A stretch of 17,503 nt of DNA from Alphaproteobacteria bacterium (GCA_022822125.1 JAJECF010000106.1:1-17503), one strand, 5' to 3'. Counted from the first letter of the stretch, positions 1 through 7,015 are shown. Notes: generated from the sequence alone by a model not told the origin. Numbers and translations are program-made.

Positions 1-58
1 GGGTCGCCTCCGCGGTCACTTGTGGCTGTTGCAAACCCAAAATACCGCCAGGCGACCC
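1..58. repeat. Long imperfect palindrome at the window edge
   Basis: Bases 1-9 (GGGTCGCCT) are the exact reverse complement of 50-58 (AGGCGACCC). Just inside, 12-16 (GCGGT) pairs with 44-48 (ACCGC). Together they form a 14-bp stem with a small 2/1 internal bulge and a 27-nt loop at 17-43. There is no T-run after it on either strand, so it does not look like a classic intrinsic terminator. The stem may extend left beyond the window. It could be a small palindromic repeat, a mobile-element end or a structured RNA; the sequence alone does not decide. Confidence 0.5.
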
Positions 59-353
59 CGGAACCGAAAACAGCTACACCGAAATCATCTCAGATCAGCG
101 CAGAAACCATGTCCGCTCGACGGTTCTGCAAGAGGCTCATCTGCATGCGCGCACGGCCTTCGAGGACTGGGAGCAGTCCGACCGGCGCCGCCACCTGCTC
201 AGGCTCTGGCTCAGAAATGCGGAGATGCGCCCGACCGTGCCCGAAATCGCCGTCGAAGGCATTGAGCCCCAGCAGGGGCGCATGCCGTCCTTCGATGCGC
301 AAGCGGCGCTCAGCGGGATACGCCGCCAGCGTCAGCCGGCGACGGAGCGGTGA
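3..353 (+). pseudogene. C-terminal remnant of a TauD/TfdA-like dioxygenase
   Basis: An open frame enters from the left edge and stops at TGA 351-353. From about base 117 its translation contains HARTAFEDW followed by RRRHLLRLWLR and a PEI tail. That is the usual C-terminal pattern of TauD/TfdA-family Fe(II)/2-oxoglutarate dioxygenases, in which the distal His of the iron site sits in the H-x-R-T-x-F motif and the Arg of RRHLLRLW binds 2-oxoglutarate. The residues before base 117 do not resemble the family, and the 58-nt palindrome lies inside this frame. I infer a decayed or truncated gene whose front has been replaced. The alternative is the real 3' end of a divergent gene that starts outside the window. 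Such enzymes hydroxylate taurine, aryloxyacetates or other small acids; the substrate here cannot be told. Confidence 0.55.
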
Positions 354-370
354 AACGGGGTTTCCGGTCG

Positions 371-426
371 GCTATTCAGGATGAGGTTCGATACGCGCCC
401 GCAGGCGGGCGCTACTGAGGATGAGG
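371..426. repeat. Direct repeat flanking a small hairpin
   Basis: Bases 371-386 and 411-426 match at 14 of 16 positions (GCTA, two mismatches, then AGGATGAGG in common). Between them lies a 7-bp hairpin, GCGCCCG at 395-401 and CGGGCGC at 406-412, with a 4-nt loop. The unit repeats once with a 40-bp period. No coding role is visible. The hairpin lies downstream of the minus-strand tRNAs but has no T-run after it in that direction, so it is at best a weak terminator. Confidence 0.45.
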
Positions 427-523
427 AGAAGGCGGGGAAACCGGGGCGGCATTTGCCCGTGAGTTTCAACCCGGTGCCGTTGGTATTACCCCTCGTGGCG
501 CGAGGCTCGCAGGCCCGGAAAGG

Positions 524-598
524 TGGCTCCGCGGGTAGGATTCGAACCTACGACCAATCGGTTAACAGCCGACCGCTCTACCACTGAGCTACCGCGGA
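524..598 (-). tRNA. tRNA-Asn (GTT)
   Basis: Read on the minus strand the sequence folds as a full cloverleaf. The acceptor stem TCCGCGG pairs with CCGCGGA, the D-arm contains AGCTCAGTGGTAGAGC, the anticodon loop CTGTTAA carries GTT (bases 564-566 on plus), and the T-arm has GGTTCGAATCC. The 3' discriminator G is followed by an encoded CCA at 524-526. Length is 72 nt plus CCA. It lies 54 nt downstream of tRNA-Cys on the same strand, so the two are probably cut from one transcript. Confidence 0.98.
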
Positions 599-652
599 AC
601 AGACCTGAATGCGCGCCCTTATAACGGCGTTCGAACCGCTTGGCGAGGGGCC

Positions 653-726
653 TGGAGGCGCGGACCGGATTCGAACCGGTGTAAGCGGATTTGCAGTCCG
701 ATGGATAGCCACTCTCCCACCGCGCC
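653..726 (-). tRNA. tRNA-Cys (GCA)
   Basis: On the minus strand the acceptor stem GGCGCGG pairs with CCGCGCC, the anticodon loop CTGCAAA carries GCA (692-694 on plus), the T-arm contains CGGTTCGAATCCG, and UCCA ends the molecule with an encoded CCA at 653-655. The 71 nt plus CCA is the usual length for bacterial tRNA-Cys. It is the first gene of the tRNA pair, just downstream of a promoter with consensus spacing. Confidence 0.98.
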
Positions 727-737
727 GCCGGGGTCCC

Positions 738-766
738 CACATAGGCCGGCCGCCGGGCGCGGTCAA
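738..766 (-). promoter_or_regulatory. Promoter of the tRNA-Cys/tRNA-Asn unit
   Basis: On the minus strand TTGACC (766-761) and TATGTG (743-738) are separated by exactly 17 bp. The tRNA-Cys 5' end at 726 lies 12 bp beyond the -10 box, leaving a short GC-rich discriminator. The -35 matches consensus at five of six bases and the -10 at four of six. This is a sigma-70-type stable-RNA promoter by sequence; the start point is inferred. Confidence 0.7.
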
Positions 767-822
767 TGCGCATGGGGCAATCGCTTCAGGGCCAGGCCTT
801 TGCGGCGCTGCTCGCCGGAGAC

Positions 823-849
823 TTGACATGGGGGAAAGTGTGGTAGGAT
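823..849 (+). promoter_or_regulatory. Possible sigma-70 promoter, plus strand
   Basis: A perfect TTGACA at 823-828 is followed by TAGGAT at 844-849 with a 15-bp spacer, shorter than the optimal 17. It points towards the CoA-transferase operon, whose first codon is 286 bp beyond the -10 box. A terminator-like hairpin starts only 9 bp after the -10 box, so a transcript from here would begin with or end at that hairpin. No other convincing promoter is visible between here and 1135. Confidence 0.45.
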
Positions 850-857
850 GAGAGTAG

Positions 858-884
858 AAGGCGGCTTCCGGGGCCGCCTTTCGC
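858..884 (+). terminator. Terminator-like hairpin in the operon leader
   Basis: AAGGCGGC (858-865) pairs with GCCGCCTT (873-880) around a 7-nt loop, followed by TCGCTTTT. The shape is that of an intrinsic terminator with an interrupted T-run. No plus-strand gene precedes it apart from the dioxygenase remnant. Its position right after the promoter-like site suggests attenuation of the downstream operon, or the end of a very short RNA. An ATG at 848-850 opens a 26-codon frame through the hairpin, but I see nothing that makes it a convincing leader peptide. Confidence 0.5.
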
Positions 885-1060
885 TTTTCTGCGCACACGG
901 ACCCGCCGCGGACCTGTGGCGGGAGTGAAACCGGTTGGAAAGCAAGGACCGTGTTGAAGAGAGACAGGCGGCGAAACGGAGTGGCATAGTTGGAGTTCCT
1001 GCCCGAAGCGATGGCGTTATGCTGGAACTGGCACCTCAACATGTGCCTTACGCATAGGAA
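885..1060. other. Non-coding leader stretch
   Basis: This stretch between the leader hairpin and the repeat before the CoA-transferase gene holds no plausible gene. The only structure I see is a 5-bp hairpin, GGCAC at 1030-1034 with GTGCC at 1043-1047 around an 8-nt loop. It overlaps nothing else recognisable and could be part of an operator. Confidence 0.4.
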
Positions 1061-1078
1061 ACATGACAAAACATGACA
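1061..1078. promoter_or_regulatory. Tandem ACATGACA repeat, possible operator
   Basis: ACATGACA occurs at 1061-1068 and again at 1071-1078, ten bases apart and so on the same helix face. The pair lies 57 bp upstream of the CoA-transferase start in otherwise GC-rich DNA. A regulator-binding site is an inference from phasing and position only; no regulator gene is in the window. Confidence 0.35.
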
Positions 1079-1134
1079 TCTGCTGACACATCGCCGGAGT
1101 GGTGGCCAGCGGCAGGGGGAGGAGACCCGGGGCC

Positions 1135-2292
1135 ATGAGTTACGAGACGCCCTATGCGGGGCTGCGCGTCGTTGATCTGAGCCAGGGGATCGCCGGGCCC
1201 TATTGCGCGATGCTGCTGGCGCAACACGGCGCCGATGTCGTCAAGGTCGAGCCGCCCGAGGGCGACTGGGCGCGGGTGCTGGGCGCGCGCTATGGCAGCC
1301 ACACGGCGTTTTCCGTCATCGGCAATCTCGGCAAGCGCAGCATCGTGCTGGACCTCAAGCGGGAGGAGGACAAGGAAAAGCTGCGCCGGCTGGTGCGGAC
1401 CGCGGATGTGTTCATGGAAGGGTTCCGGCCCGGCGTCGCCGCCAGGCTCGGCTTCGACTTCGAGGCTGTGAAGGCGCTGGCGCCGGGGATCGTCTATGTG
1501 TCGGTCTCCGGCTTCGGGCAGGCCGGGCCCCTCAGCGCCAAGCCCGCGATGGACCCGGTATTGCAGGCCTTCACCGGCTTCACGCTGGAGAACAAGGGCC
1601 ATGACGGCATCCCGCACCGCGCCAACCCGATCATCGTGGACATGTCCACCGCGCTCTACACCCACCAGGCGGTGGCGGCGGCGATCTATGCGCAGCGCGA
1701 CGACCGCCGGGCGCGTTTTATCGATTCCAGCCTGATGGCGGCGGCCGCCAACCTCCAGGCGGTTCGCATGACGGCGACGCTGATGGAGGGCGGCCCGATG
1801 CGCCCGCCGACCGCGCCCTCCGGCGTGTTCCGCACCGCCGACGGCTGGATGCAGATGGTGGTGCTGAAGGACAGCGACTTCCGCGCGCTCTGCGCCCTGC
1901 TCGGCAGGGAGGATCTGGCGGCGGACCCGCGCTTCGCCGGTTCGGCGGACCGCTCGGACCATGCCGAGGTGCTGAATGCCGCCGTCGGCGCGCATATCGC
2001 GGCGGAGCCGACCGCATACTGGCGGGCCCGGCTGACCGAGGCCGGCATCCAGAACGAGGCGCTCCAGGATTACGCGCAGTTCGCGGCGCATCCGCAAACG
2101 GAGGCGACGGGCCTGATCTCGCATCTGGCCCAGCCCGGCGGCGACCGCCTCTGGCCGGTGCCCAACCCTGCGGGCGCGCCGCCGCTGGTCTCGGGTTCGC
2201 GGCAGGCCACCGCGCCGGCGCTGGGCCAGCACACGGCCGAAGTGCTGCTGCAATTGGAGGAAACGGAGGGCGCCGCCGCCGCCGAGGAATGA
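1135..2292 (+). CDS. Class III (CaiB/BaiF family) CoA-transferase
   Basis: This family moves CoA from an acyl-CoA donor to a carboxylic acid in the cytoplasm through an aspartyl-CoA thioester. The 385-residue protein starts with the typical GLRVVDLSQGIAGPYCAMLLAQHGADVVKVE and has the G-R-P-G segment near residues 97-100. Asp169 in IIVDMSTAL aligns with the catalytic Asp of formyl-CoA transferase. The ATG at 1135 is preceded by GGGAGGAG about 10 bp upstream; an in-frame ATG at 1099 has no such site and would add 12 residues unlike the family. It is the first gene of an operon with a complete Liv-type ABC importer, so it probably activates the imported acid. The substrate and CoA donor cannot be read from the sequence. 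The C-terminus ends in a low-complexity Glu/Ala tail. Confidence 0.9.
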   Translation: MSYETPYAGLRVVDLSQGIAGPYCAMLLAQHGADVVKVEPPEGDWARVLGARYGSHTAFSVIGNLGKRSIVLDLKREEDKEKLRRLVRTADVFMEGFRPGVAARLGFDFEAVKALAPGIVYVSVSGFGQAGPLSAKPAMDPVLQAFTGFTLENKGHDGIPHRANPIIVDMSTALYTHQAVAAAIYAQRDDRRARFIDSSLMAAAANLQAVRMTATLMEGGPMRPPTAPSGVFRTADGWMQMVVLKDSDFRALCALLGREDLAADPRFAGSADRSDHAEVLNAAVGAHIAAEPTAYWRARLTEAGIQNEALQDYAQFAAHPQTEATGLISHLAQPGGDRLWPVPNPAGAPPLVSGSRQATAPALGQHTAEVLLQLEETEGAAAAEE

Positions 2293-2295
2293 GAA

Positions 2296-2365
2296 GCCCG
2301 GCCGGGCGTTGCCGGCGCGGGGCGCATCTGCTAAAGGCTGCCCGCGCAAGCGGTCCCGGGACCGC
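2296..2365. promoter_or_regulatory. Two palindromes ahead of livG
   Basis: The gap between the CoA-transferase and livG holds a 12-bp palindrome GCCCGGCCGGGC (2296-2307) and a perfect 16-bp palindrome GCGGTCCCGGGACCGC (2350-2365). The second ends 18 bp before the livG start. Either could be an operator or an mRNA hairpin between cistrons. In DNA this GC-rich, chance palindromes are also possible. Confidence 0.3.
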
Positions 2366-2383
2366 GCGAATTGGGGGGCAATA

Positions 2384-3154
2384 TTGGACCAGCCGGTTCT
2401 CGAAGTCCGCGATGTCGCGGTGCATTTCGGCGGTATCGTGGCGCTGGACGGCGTGTCCTTCGACATCCCGAAGGACCTGATCGTCGGCCTGATCGGCCCG
2501 AACGGCGCGGGCAAGACGACGCTCTTCAACTGCCTCTCGCGGCTCTACACGCCGAATGCGGGCGAAATCCTGTTCAAGGGCCGCTCGCTGCTGGGCCTGC
2601 CGGCGAACCGCATCGCTTCGCTCGGCATCGGCCGCACCTTCCAGAACCTTGCGCTCTTCCCGACGCTCTCCGTGCTGGACAATGTGATGATCGGCGGCCA
2701 TTCGCGCACCGATAGCGATTATGTGTCCAATGCCTTTCGCCTGCCCTGGGTCCGCCGGGAGGAGGCCGGGTTGATGGCCCGTGCGATCGAGCTGATCGGG
2801 TTCATGGACCTGACAGAGGTGACGCATACGCCGGTCGGCGGCCTGCCCTTCGGCTACCAGAAGCGGGTCGAACTGGCGCGCGCGCTTGCGAGCGAGCCGG
2901 AATTGCTGCTGCTGGACGAGCCGGCGGGCGGCCTCAACCACGAGGAGCTCGACCATCTGATGCAGCAGATACGGCAGATCCGCGACGAGCGCGGCATCAC
3001 CGTGCTTCTGGTCGAGCACCATATGAGCCTGGTGATGCAGGTGTCGGACAAGGTCGTGGCCATCGATTTCGGCCGCAAGATCGCGGACGGCACGCCGGAA
3101 GAGGTGCAGCGCGATCCCAAGGTCATCGAAGCCTATCTCGGGACCGCGCACTGA
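2384..3154 (+). CDS. livG: Liv-type ABC transporter ATP-binding protein (LivG-like)
   Basis: This is one of two ATPases that drive a hydrophobic/branched-chain amino acid-type (HAAT) importer at the inner membrane. The 256-residue product has Walker A GPNGAGKTT at 38-46, the Q-loop FQNL at 86-89, an LPFGYQKR signature at 154-161 that departs from LSGGQ in the manner usual for LivG, Walker B LLLLDEP at 174-180 and the switch His in VEHH. I chose the TTG start because GGGGGG lies 5 bp upstream and the protein then begins directly at the ATPase fold with normal LivG length. An ATG at 2309 would add 25 Arg-rich residues unlike the family. The stop shares one base with the livF start, so translation is probably coupled. 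Confidence 0.9.
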   Translation: MDQPVLEVRDVAVHFGGIVALDGVSFDIPKDLIVGLIGPNGAGKTTLFNCLSRLYTPNAGEILFKGRSLLGLPANRIASLGIGRTFQNLALFPTLSVLDNVMIGGHSRTDSDYVSNAFRLPWVRREEAGLMARAIELIGFMDLTEVTHTPVGGLPFGYQKRVELARALASEPELLLLDEPAGGLNHEELDHLMQQIRQIRDERGITVLLVEHHMSLVMQVSDKVVAIDFGRKIADGTPEEVQRDPKVIEAYLGTAH

Positions 3155-3864
3155 TGGCGTTCCTGGAGGTCCGGGGGCTGCAGGCCTATTACCGCCAGAC
3201 CCAGGCGCTGTTCGGCGTCGATTTCCAGCTCGACGAAGGGTCGATCACAGCGGTCCTCGGCGCGAACGGCGCGGGCAAGACCACGACGCTGCGCGCCATC
3301 TGCCGCATGGTGCGCACGGATGGCGAGGTCGTGTTCGACGGGCAGGACCTCTCCGGCCTCTCGACCGAGCGCATCGTCGGCCTCGGCATCGCGCATGTGC
3401 CGGAGGGCCGGGGCACCTTCGTGCGCCAGTCGGTCGAGGAGAACCTGGCGCTCGGCGCCTATACGCGCAAGAACAAGGCGGAGATCGCCGCCGATATGGA
3501 GAGCGTTTACGGCTATTTCCCCAGGCTCGGCGAACGCCGCCGTCAGCAGGCGGGCACGCTTTCCGGCGGCGAACAGCAGATGCTCGCCATCGGCCGCGCG
3601 CTCATGCTGCGCCCGAAGCTCATGCTGCTCGACGAGCCCTCCTTCGGCCTTGCGCCGCTGATCGTGCAGGAGATCTACGAGATCATGGCGCGCATCCGCG
3701 AGCGTGAGGGCACCTCCATGCTGCTGGTGGAGCAGAATGCGAGCATCGCGCTCGAACTCGCCGACCATGCCTATCTGCTGGAGACGGGCAGGGTGGTGAT
3801 GGGCGGCGAGTCCAGCCTGCTGCGCGACGACGAAGACATCCGCCGCAGCTATCTCGGTTACTGA
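3154..3864 (+). CDS. livF: Liv-type ABC transporter ATP-binding protein (LivF-like)
   Basis: This is the second ATPase of the importer and would pair with LivG beneath the LivH/LivM membrane dimer. The 236-residue product has Walker A GANGAGKT at 36-43, the LivF-typical HVPEGRG stretch at 81-87, the signature LSGGEQQ at 136-142, Walker B LMLLDEP at 157-162 followed by SFGLAP, and the switch His replaced by Gln in VEQN, which is normal for LivF. Length matches the family. The ATG overlaps the last base of livG, so the start is firm. The substrate depends on the binding protein, not on this subunit. Confidence 0.93.
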   Translation: MAFLEVRGLQAYYRQTQALFGVDFQLDEGSITAVLGANGAGKTTTLRAICRMVRTDGEVVFDGQDLSGLSTERIVGLGIAHVPEGRGTFVRQSVEENLALGAYTRKNKAEIAADMESVYGYFPRLGERRRQQAGTLSGGEQQMLAIGRALMLRPKLMLLDEPSFGLAPLIVQEIYEIMARIREREGTSMLLVEQNASIALELADHAYLLETGRVVMGGESSLLRDDEDIRRSYLGY

Positions 3865-3880
3865 AAGCGCGCGCCCGAAG

Positions 3881-4756
3881 ATGGACCTTTTCCTGCAATT
3901 GACGCTCGCCGGCCTCGCCATCGGGTCGATCTATTCCTGTGTCGCGCTGGCCGTGGTGATGATCTACCAGGCCACCGACCACTTCAATTTCGCCCAGGGC
4001 GAGATGGCGATGTTCTCGACCTATATCGCCTGGACGCTGGTGGGCCTCGGCGCGCCGGTCTGGCTGGCCTTCCTGCTCGCGGTCGGGATCTCCTTCCTGG
4101 CGGGCGTGGTGATCGAGCGGGTGATCGTGAAGCCCGTGGAGAACGCCCCGGTGCTCAACCAGATCATCGTGTTCATCGGCCTGCTGGTCATCTTCAACGC
4201 CGTGGCGGGCTGGATCTGGGAGTTCACCATCAAGCCCTTCCCGAGCCTCTTCCCCGAGGATCTGGGCTTCAAATCGACCCTGATCGGCCCGCACCATATC
4301 GGCGTGATTGCGCTTACCCTCGGCGTGCTGGCGCTGGTCTTCGCCTTTTTCCGCTTCACCCGCGTCGGGCTCGCCATGCGCGCCGCCGCCGCCAATCCGG
4401 ACTCGGCCAGGCTGGTCGGCGTTTCGGTCGGCTGGATGCTGGCGCTCGGCTGGGGGCTGGCGGCGTCCATCGGCGCGGTCGGCGGCATTCTGGTCGCTCC
4501 GATCGTCTTCCTGGAGCCGAACATGATGGCGGGCGTGCTGCTCTACGGCTTCGCCGGCGCGCTGCTGGGCGGCGTCTCCAGCCCCGGCGGCGCGGTGCTG
4601 GGCGGGCTCGTGGTCGGCGTGCTGGAGAACTGGGTCGGGCAGTATGTGCCGGGCGGCTCCGAGCTCAAGCTCACCTTCGCGCTTGTCCTGATCGTGGGCG
4701 TGCTCGTCTTCAAGCCGGCCGGGCTGTTCGGCCGCGTCGTGGTGCGGAGGGTTTGA
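3881..4756 (+). CDS. livH: Liv-type ABC transporter permease (LivH-like)
   Basis: This is an inner-membrane permease of the HAAT importer. The 291-residue protein is strongly hydrophobic, with about eight membrane segments. It carries LivH hallmarks: the N-terminal LTLAGLAIGSIYSCVALAVVMIYQAT, the NFAQGEMAMF motif near residues 30-40, the RAAAANPDSARLVGV coupling segment near 165-180, and a Gly-rich GALLGGVSSPGGAVLGG region near 228-244. It starts 17 nt after livF without a strong Shine-Dalgarno sequence, and its stop lies five bases before the livM ATG. Family assignment is firm; substrate is not. Confidence 0.93.
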   Translation: MDLFLQLTLAGLAIGSIYSCVALAVVMIYQATDHFNFAQGEMAMFSTYIAWTLVGLGAPVWLAFLLAVGISFLAGVVIERVIVKPVENAPVLNQIIVFIGLLVIFNAVAGWIWEFTIKPFPSLFPEDLGFKSTLIGPHHIGVIALTLGVLALVFAFFRFTRVGLAMRAAAANPDSARLVGVSVGWMLALGWGLAASIGAVGGILVAPIVFLEPNMMAGVLLYGFAGALLGGVSSPGGAVLGGLVVGVLENWVGQYVPGGSELKLTFALVLIVGVLVFKPAGLFGRVVVRRV

Positions 4757-4761
4757 CCGCT

Positions 4762-5751
4762 ATGGCCCGTCCGAACCCCGTCACGCCCGGATTGCTGGCC
4801 GGCTTCGCGGTCGCCCTGCTGTTCGCGGCCGTGCTGCCGCATCTCGTGTCGGATTTCACCAGCTTCCAGTTCACCCAGGCGATGGCCTACGGGGTCGCGC
4901 TGCTCGGGCTGAATATCCTCACCGGCTACAACGGCCAGTTCTCCATCGGCCACAGCGCGTTCTACGCCGTCGGCGCCTATACTGCCGCGATCCTGCTCTA
5001 CCATTTCGAGTGGAACCACTACGCCACCCTGCCGGTCGCCGCGCTGGTCGCGTTCATCGTCGGCTTCCTGTTCGGCCTGCCAGCGCTCCGCCTGGAGGGG
5101 CTGTATCTCGCGCTCGCCACCTTCGCCTTCGCCGTGGCGACGCCGCAATTGCTCAAATTCGACGCCTTCGAGCACTGGACGGGCGGCGTGCAGGGGCTGT
5201 TCGTGCCGAAGCCGGAGCCGCTGATCGAGGGGTTGAGCGCGGACCAGTCGCTCTATTATGTGACGCTGGCGGTGATGGTGCTGCTGATGGTGCTGGCCTG
5301 GTGCCTGCTGCACAGCCGGTCGGGCCGGGCGATGATGGCGATCCGCGACAACCCGATCGCGGCCAGCACCATGGGCATCAACACGGCGCTCTACAAGACG
5401 ACGACCTTCGGCATCAGCGCCATGTATACCGGCATTGCCGGCGCGCTCAGCGTCTTCGTTACCGAATTCGTGGCGCCCGACGCCTTCAACTTCTTCCTCG
5501 CCGTCAATCTTCTGATCGGCTCCGTGGTCGGCGGCATCGTGTCGATCCCGGGCGTGATCTTCGGCGGGCTGTTCCTGGTCTTCGTGCCCAATTTCGCCCA
5601 GGATATCAGCCGCGCCTATCCCTTCGTGCCCCCGCCATGGGCCATTTTCGGCATCTTCCTGATCCTCGCGATCTATTTCGTGCCGTTCGGGGTCTGGGGC
5701 GCGGTGGAGCGGGCGCTCGCCTGGTGGAAACGCAGATCGGCCGGCGGGTAA
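4762..5751 (+). CDS. livM: Liv-type ABC transporter permease (LivM-like)
   Basis: This is the second permease of the importer. The 329-residue product is hydrophobic throughout and has LivM motifs: LGLNILTGYNGQFSIGHSAFYAVGAY near residues 50-75, the GLPALRLEGLYLALATFAFA region near 108-128, and the RDNPIAASTMGIN coupling stretch near 195-207. I chose ATG 4762 because GGAGG ends 11 bp upstream. A TTG nine bases earlier overlaps the livH stop but leaves only two bases after the Shine-Dalgarno sequence. It is followed 35 nt later by the binding-protein gene. Confidence 0.93.
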   Translation: MARPNPVTPGLLAGFAVALLFAAVLPHLVSDFTSFQFTQAMAYGVALLGLNILTGYNGQFSIGHSAFYAVGAYTAAILLYHFEWNHYATLPVAALVAFIVGFLFGLPALRLEGLYLALATFAFAVATPQLLKFDAFEHWTGGVQGLFVPKPEPLIEGLSADQSLYYVTLAVMVLLMVLAWCLLHSRSGRAMMAIRDNPIAASTMGINTALYKTTTFGISAMYTGIAGALSVFVTEFVAPDAFNFFLAVNLLIGSVVGGIVSIPGVIFGGLFLVFVPNFAQDISRAYPFVPPPWAIFGIFLILAIYFVPFGVWGAVERALAWWKRRSAGG

Positions 5752-5786
5752 CGCAGGACATCAACCCAAAGGGAGGTATCGACCCC

Positions 5787-6989
5787 ATGCGCATCAAGAC
5801 CATGCTTGCCGCCGCCGCGGCGACGGCGCTGCTCGCCGGGACGGCTCAGGCCGGCGACATGACCGGCATTACCGACACCACGATCAAGATCGGCAACACC
5901 AACCCCTATTCGGGGCCGGCCTCGGTCTACAGCGTGATCGGCAAGACCATCTCCGCCTATTTCGAGATGGTGAACGAGATGGGCGGCATTCAGGGGCGCC
6001 AGATCGACTTCATCTCGCTGGACGACGGCTACAGCCCGCCGCGCACGGTCGAGCAGGTCCGCAAGCTGGTGGAGCAGGAGCAGGTGGCCCTCCTCTTCCA
6101 GACGCTCGGCACGCCGACCAATTCCGCCATCCACCGCTATGTGAATTCGAAGAAGGTCCCGCATCTCTTCGTCGCGACCGGCGCCAGCAAATGGGGCCAG
6201 CCGGACAAGTATCCCTGGACCATGGGCTTCCAGCCGACCTATGACGTCGAGGGCGAGATCTACGCGAAATACGTGCTCGAAAATGTCGAGGACCCGAAGA
6301 TCGCGATCCTGTTCCAGAACGACGACTACGGAAAGGACTATCGCGACGGCTTCCTGCACGGCCTCGGCGACAAGGCGGACGAACTCGTGGTCTCCATGCT
6401 GCCCTATGAGGTCACCGACCCGACGGTGGACAGCCAGATCCTGAAGATGCAGGAGAGCGGCGCCAATGTGTTCTTCAACATCACCATCCCGAAATTCGCC
6501 GCCCAGGCGATCCGCAAGTCCTGCGAGATCGGCTGGAAGCCGGTGCATCTGCTGAACAATGTGTCCTCCTCCGTGGGCGCGACGCTGACGCCGGCGGGCC
6601 TCGAATGCTCCACCGGCCTCATCACCGCGCTTTATGTGAAGGACCCGGTGGACCCGCAGTGGCAGGACGATCCCGGCTACAAGGAATGGGTCGGCTTCAT
6701 GGAGAAGAACATGCCGGACGCCGACATGACGGATGTGAACTACGCCTATGGCTACAACGTCTCCAAGCTCATGCATCACGTGCTCGATACCTGCGAGGAC
6801 CTGTCCCGCGAGGGGATCATGGGCTGCGCGGCCAACCTCAAGGGCGTCGAACTGCCGATGATCATGCCGGGCATTACCGTCAACACCTCGCCGGAGGACT
6901 TCTACCCGATCCAGTCGGAGCAGCTCGCCCGCTTCGACGGCGAGCGCTGGGTGACCTTCGGCGATGTCATCCACGCAGGCAGCCACTAG
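5787..6989 (+). CDS. Periplasmic substrate-binding protein of the Liv-type ABC importer
   Basis: This type I periplasmic binding protein captures the ligand and delivers it to LivH/LivM. The 400-residue precursor has a Sec signal peptide at 1-22 (charged MRIK, an Ala/Leu core, cleavage after AQA). Family features follow: KIGNTNPYSGPAS, EMVNEMGGIQGRQIDFISLDDGYSP, the VEQEQVALLFQTLGTPT nucleotide-free hinge region and the QNDDYGKDYRDGF motif. GGGAGG lies 10 bp before the ATG. It is the last gene of the operon and is followed by a strong terminator. LivK-like proteins of this group bind branched-chain amino acids, aromatic acids or other acids; the adjacent CoA-transferase favours an organic acid, but this is inference. 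Confidence 0.92.
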   Translation: MRIKTMLAAAAATALLAGTAQAGDMTGITDTTIKIGNTNPYSGPASVYSVIGKTISAYFEMVNEMGGIQGRQIDFISLDDGYSPPRTVEQVRKLVEQEQVALLFQTLGTPTNSAIHRYVNSKKVPHLFVATGASKWGQPDKYPWTMGFQPTYDVEGEIYAKYVLENVEDPKIAILFQNDDYGKDYRDGFLHGLGDKADELVVSMLPYEVTDPTVDSQILKMQESGANVFFNITIPKFAAQAIRKSCEIGWKPVHLLNNVSSSVGATLTPAGLECSTGLITALYVKDPVDPQWQDDPGYKEWVGFMEKNMPDADMTDVNYAYGYNVSKLMHHVLDTCEDLSREGIMGCAANLKGVELPMIMPGITVNTSPEDFYPIQSEQLARFDGERWVTFGDVIHAGSH

Positions 6990-7015
6990 GCCCGCCTGAC
7001 AGCCGGAGCGAAATT

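Noticed and set aside
599..652. T-arm-like GGTTCGAAC in the tRNA spacer, suggesting a third tRNA
   Set aside because: Only 3 bp of stem surround TTCGAA, and no acceptor, D-arm or anticodon arm can be drawn in 54 nt.
848..928. A 26-codon frame through the leader hairpin as a leader peptide
   Set aside because: No run of one regulatory amino acid codon and no mutually exclusive hairpins are visible; kept only as a remark.
1048..2529. A 493-codon minus-strand frame across the CoA-transferase gene
   Set aside because: The plus-strand frame carries the CaiB/BaiF motifs including Asp169, while the antisense product is low-complexity Arg/His-rich.
5010..5786. Longer start for the binding-protein gene reaching back into livM
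   Set aside because: The extension is Arg-rich, lies over livM and would bury the signal peptide; ATG 5787 has GGGAGG and a Sec leader.
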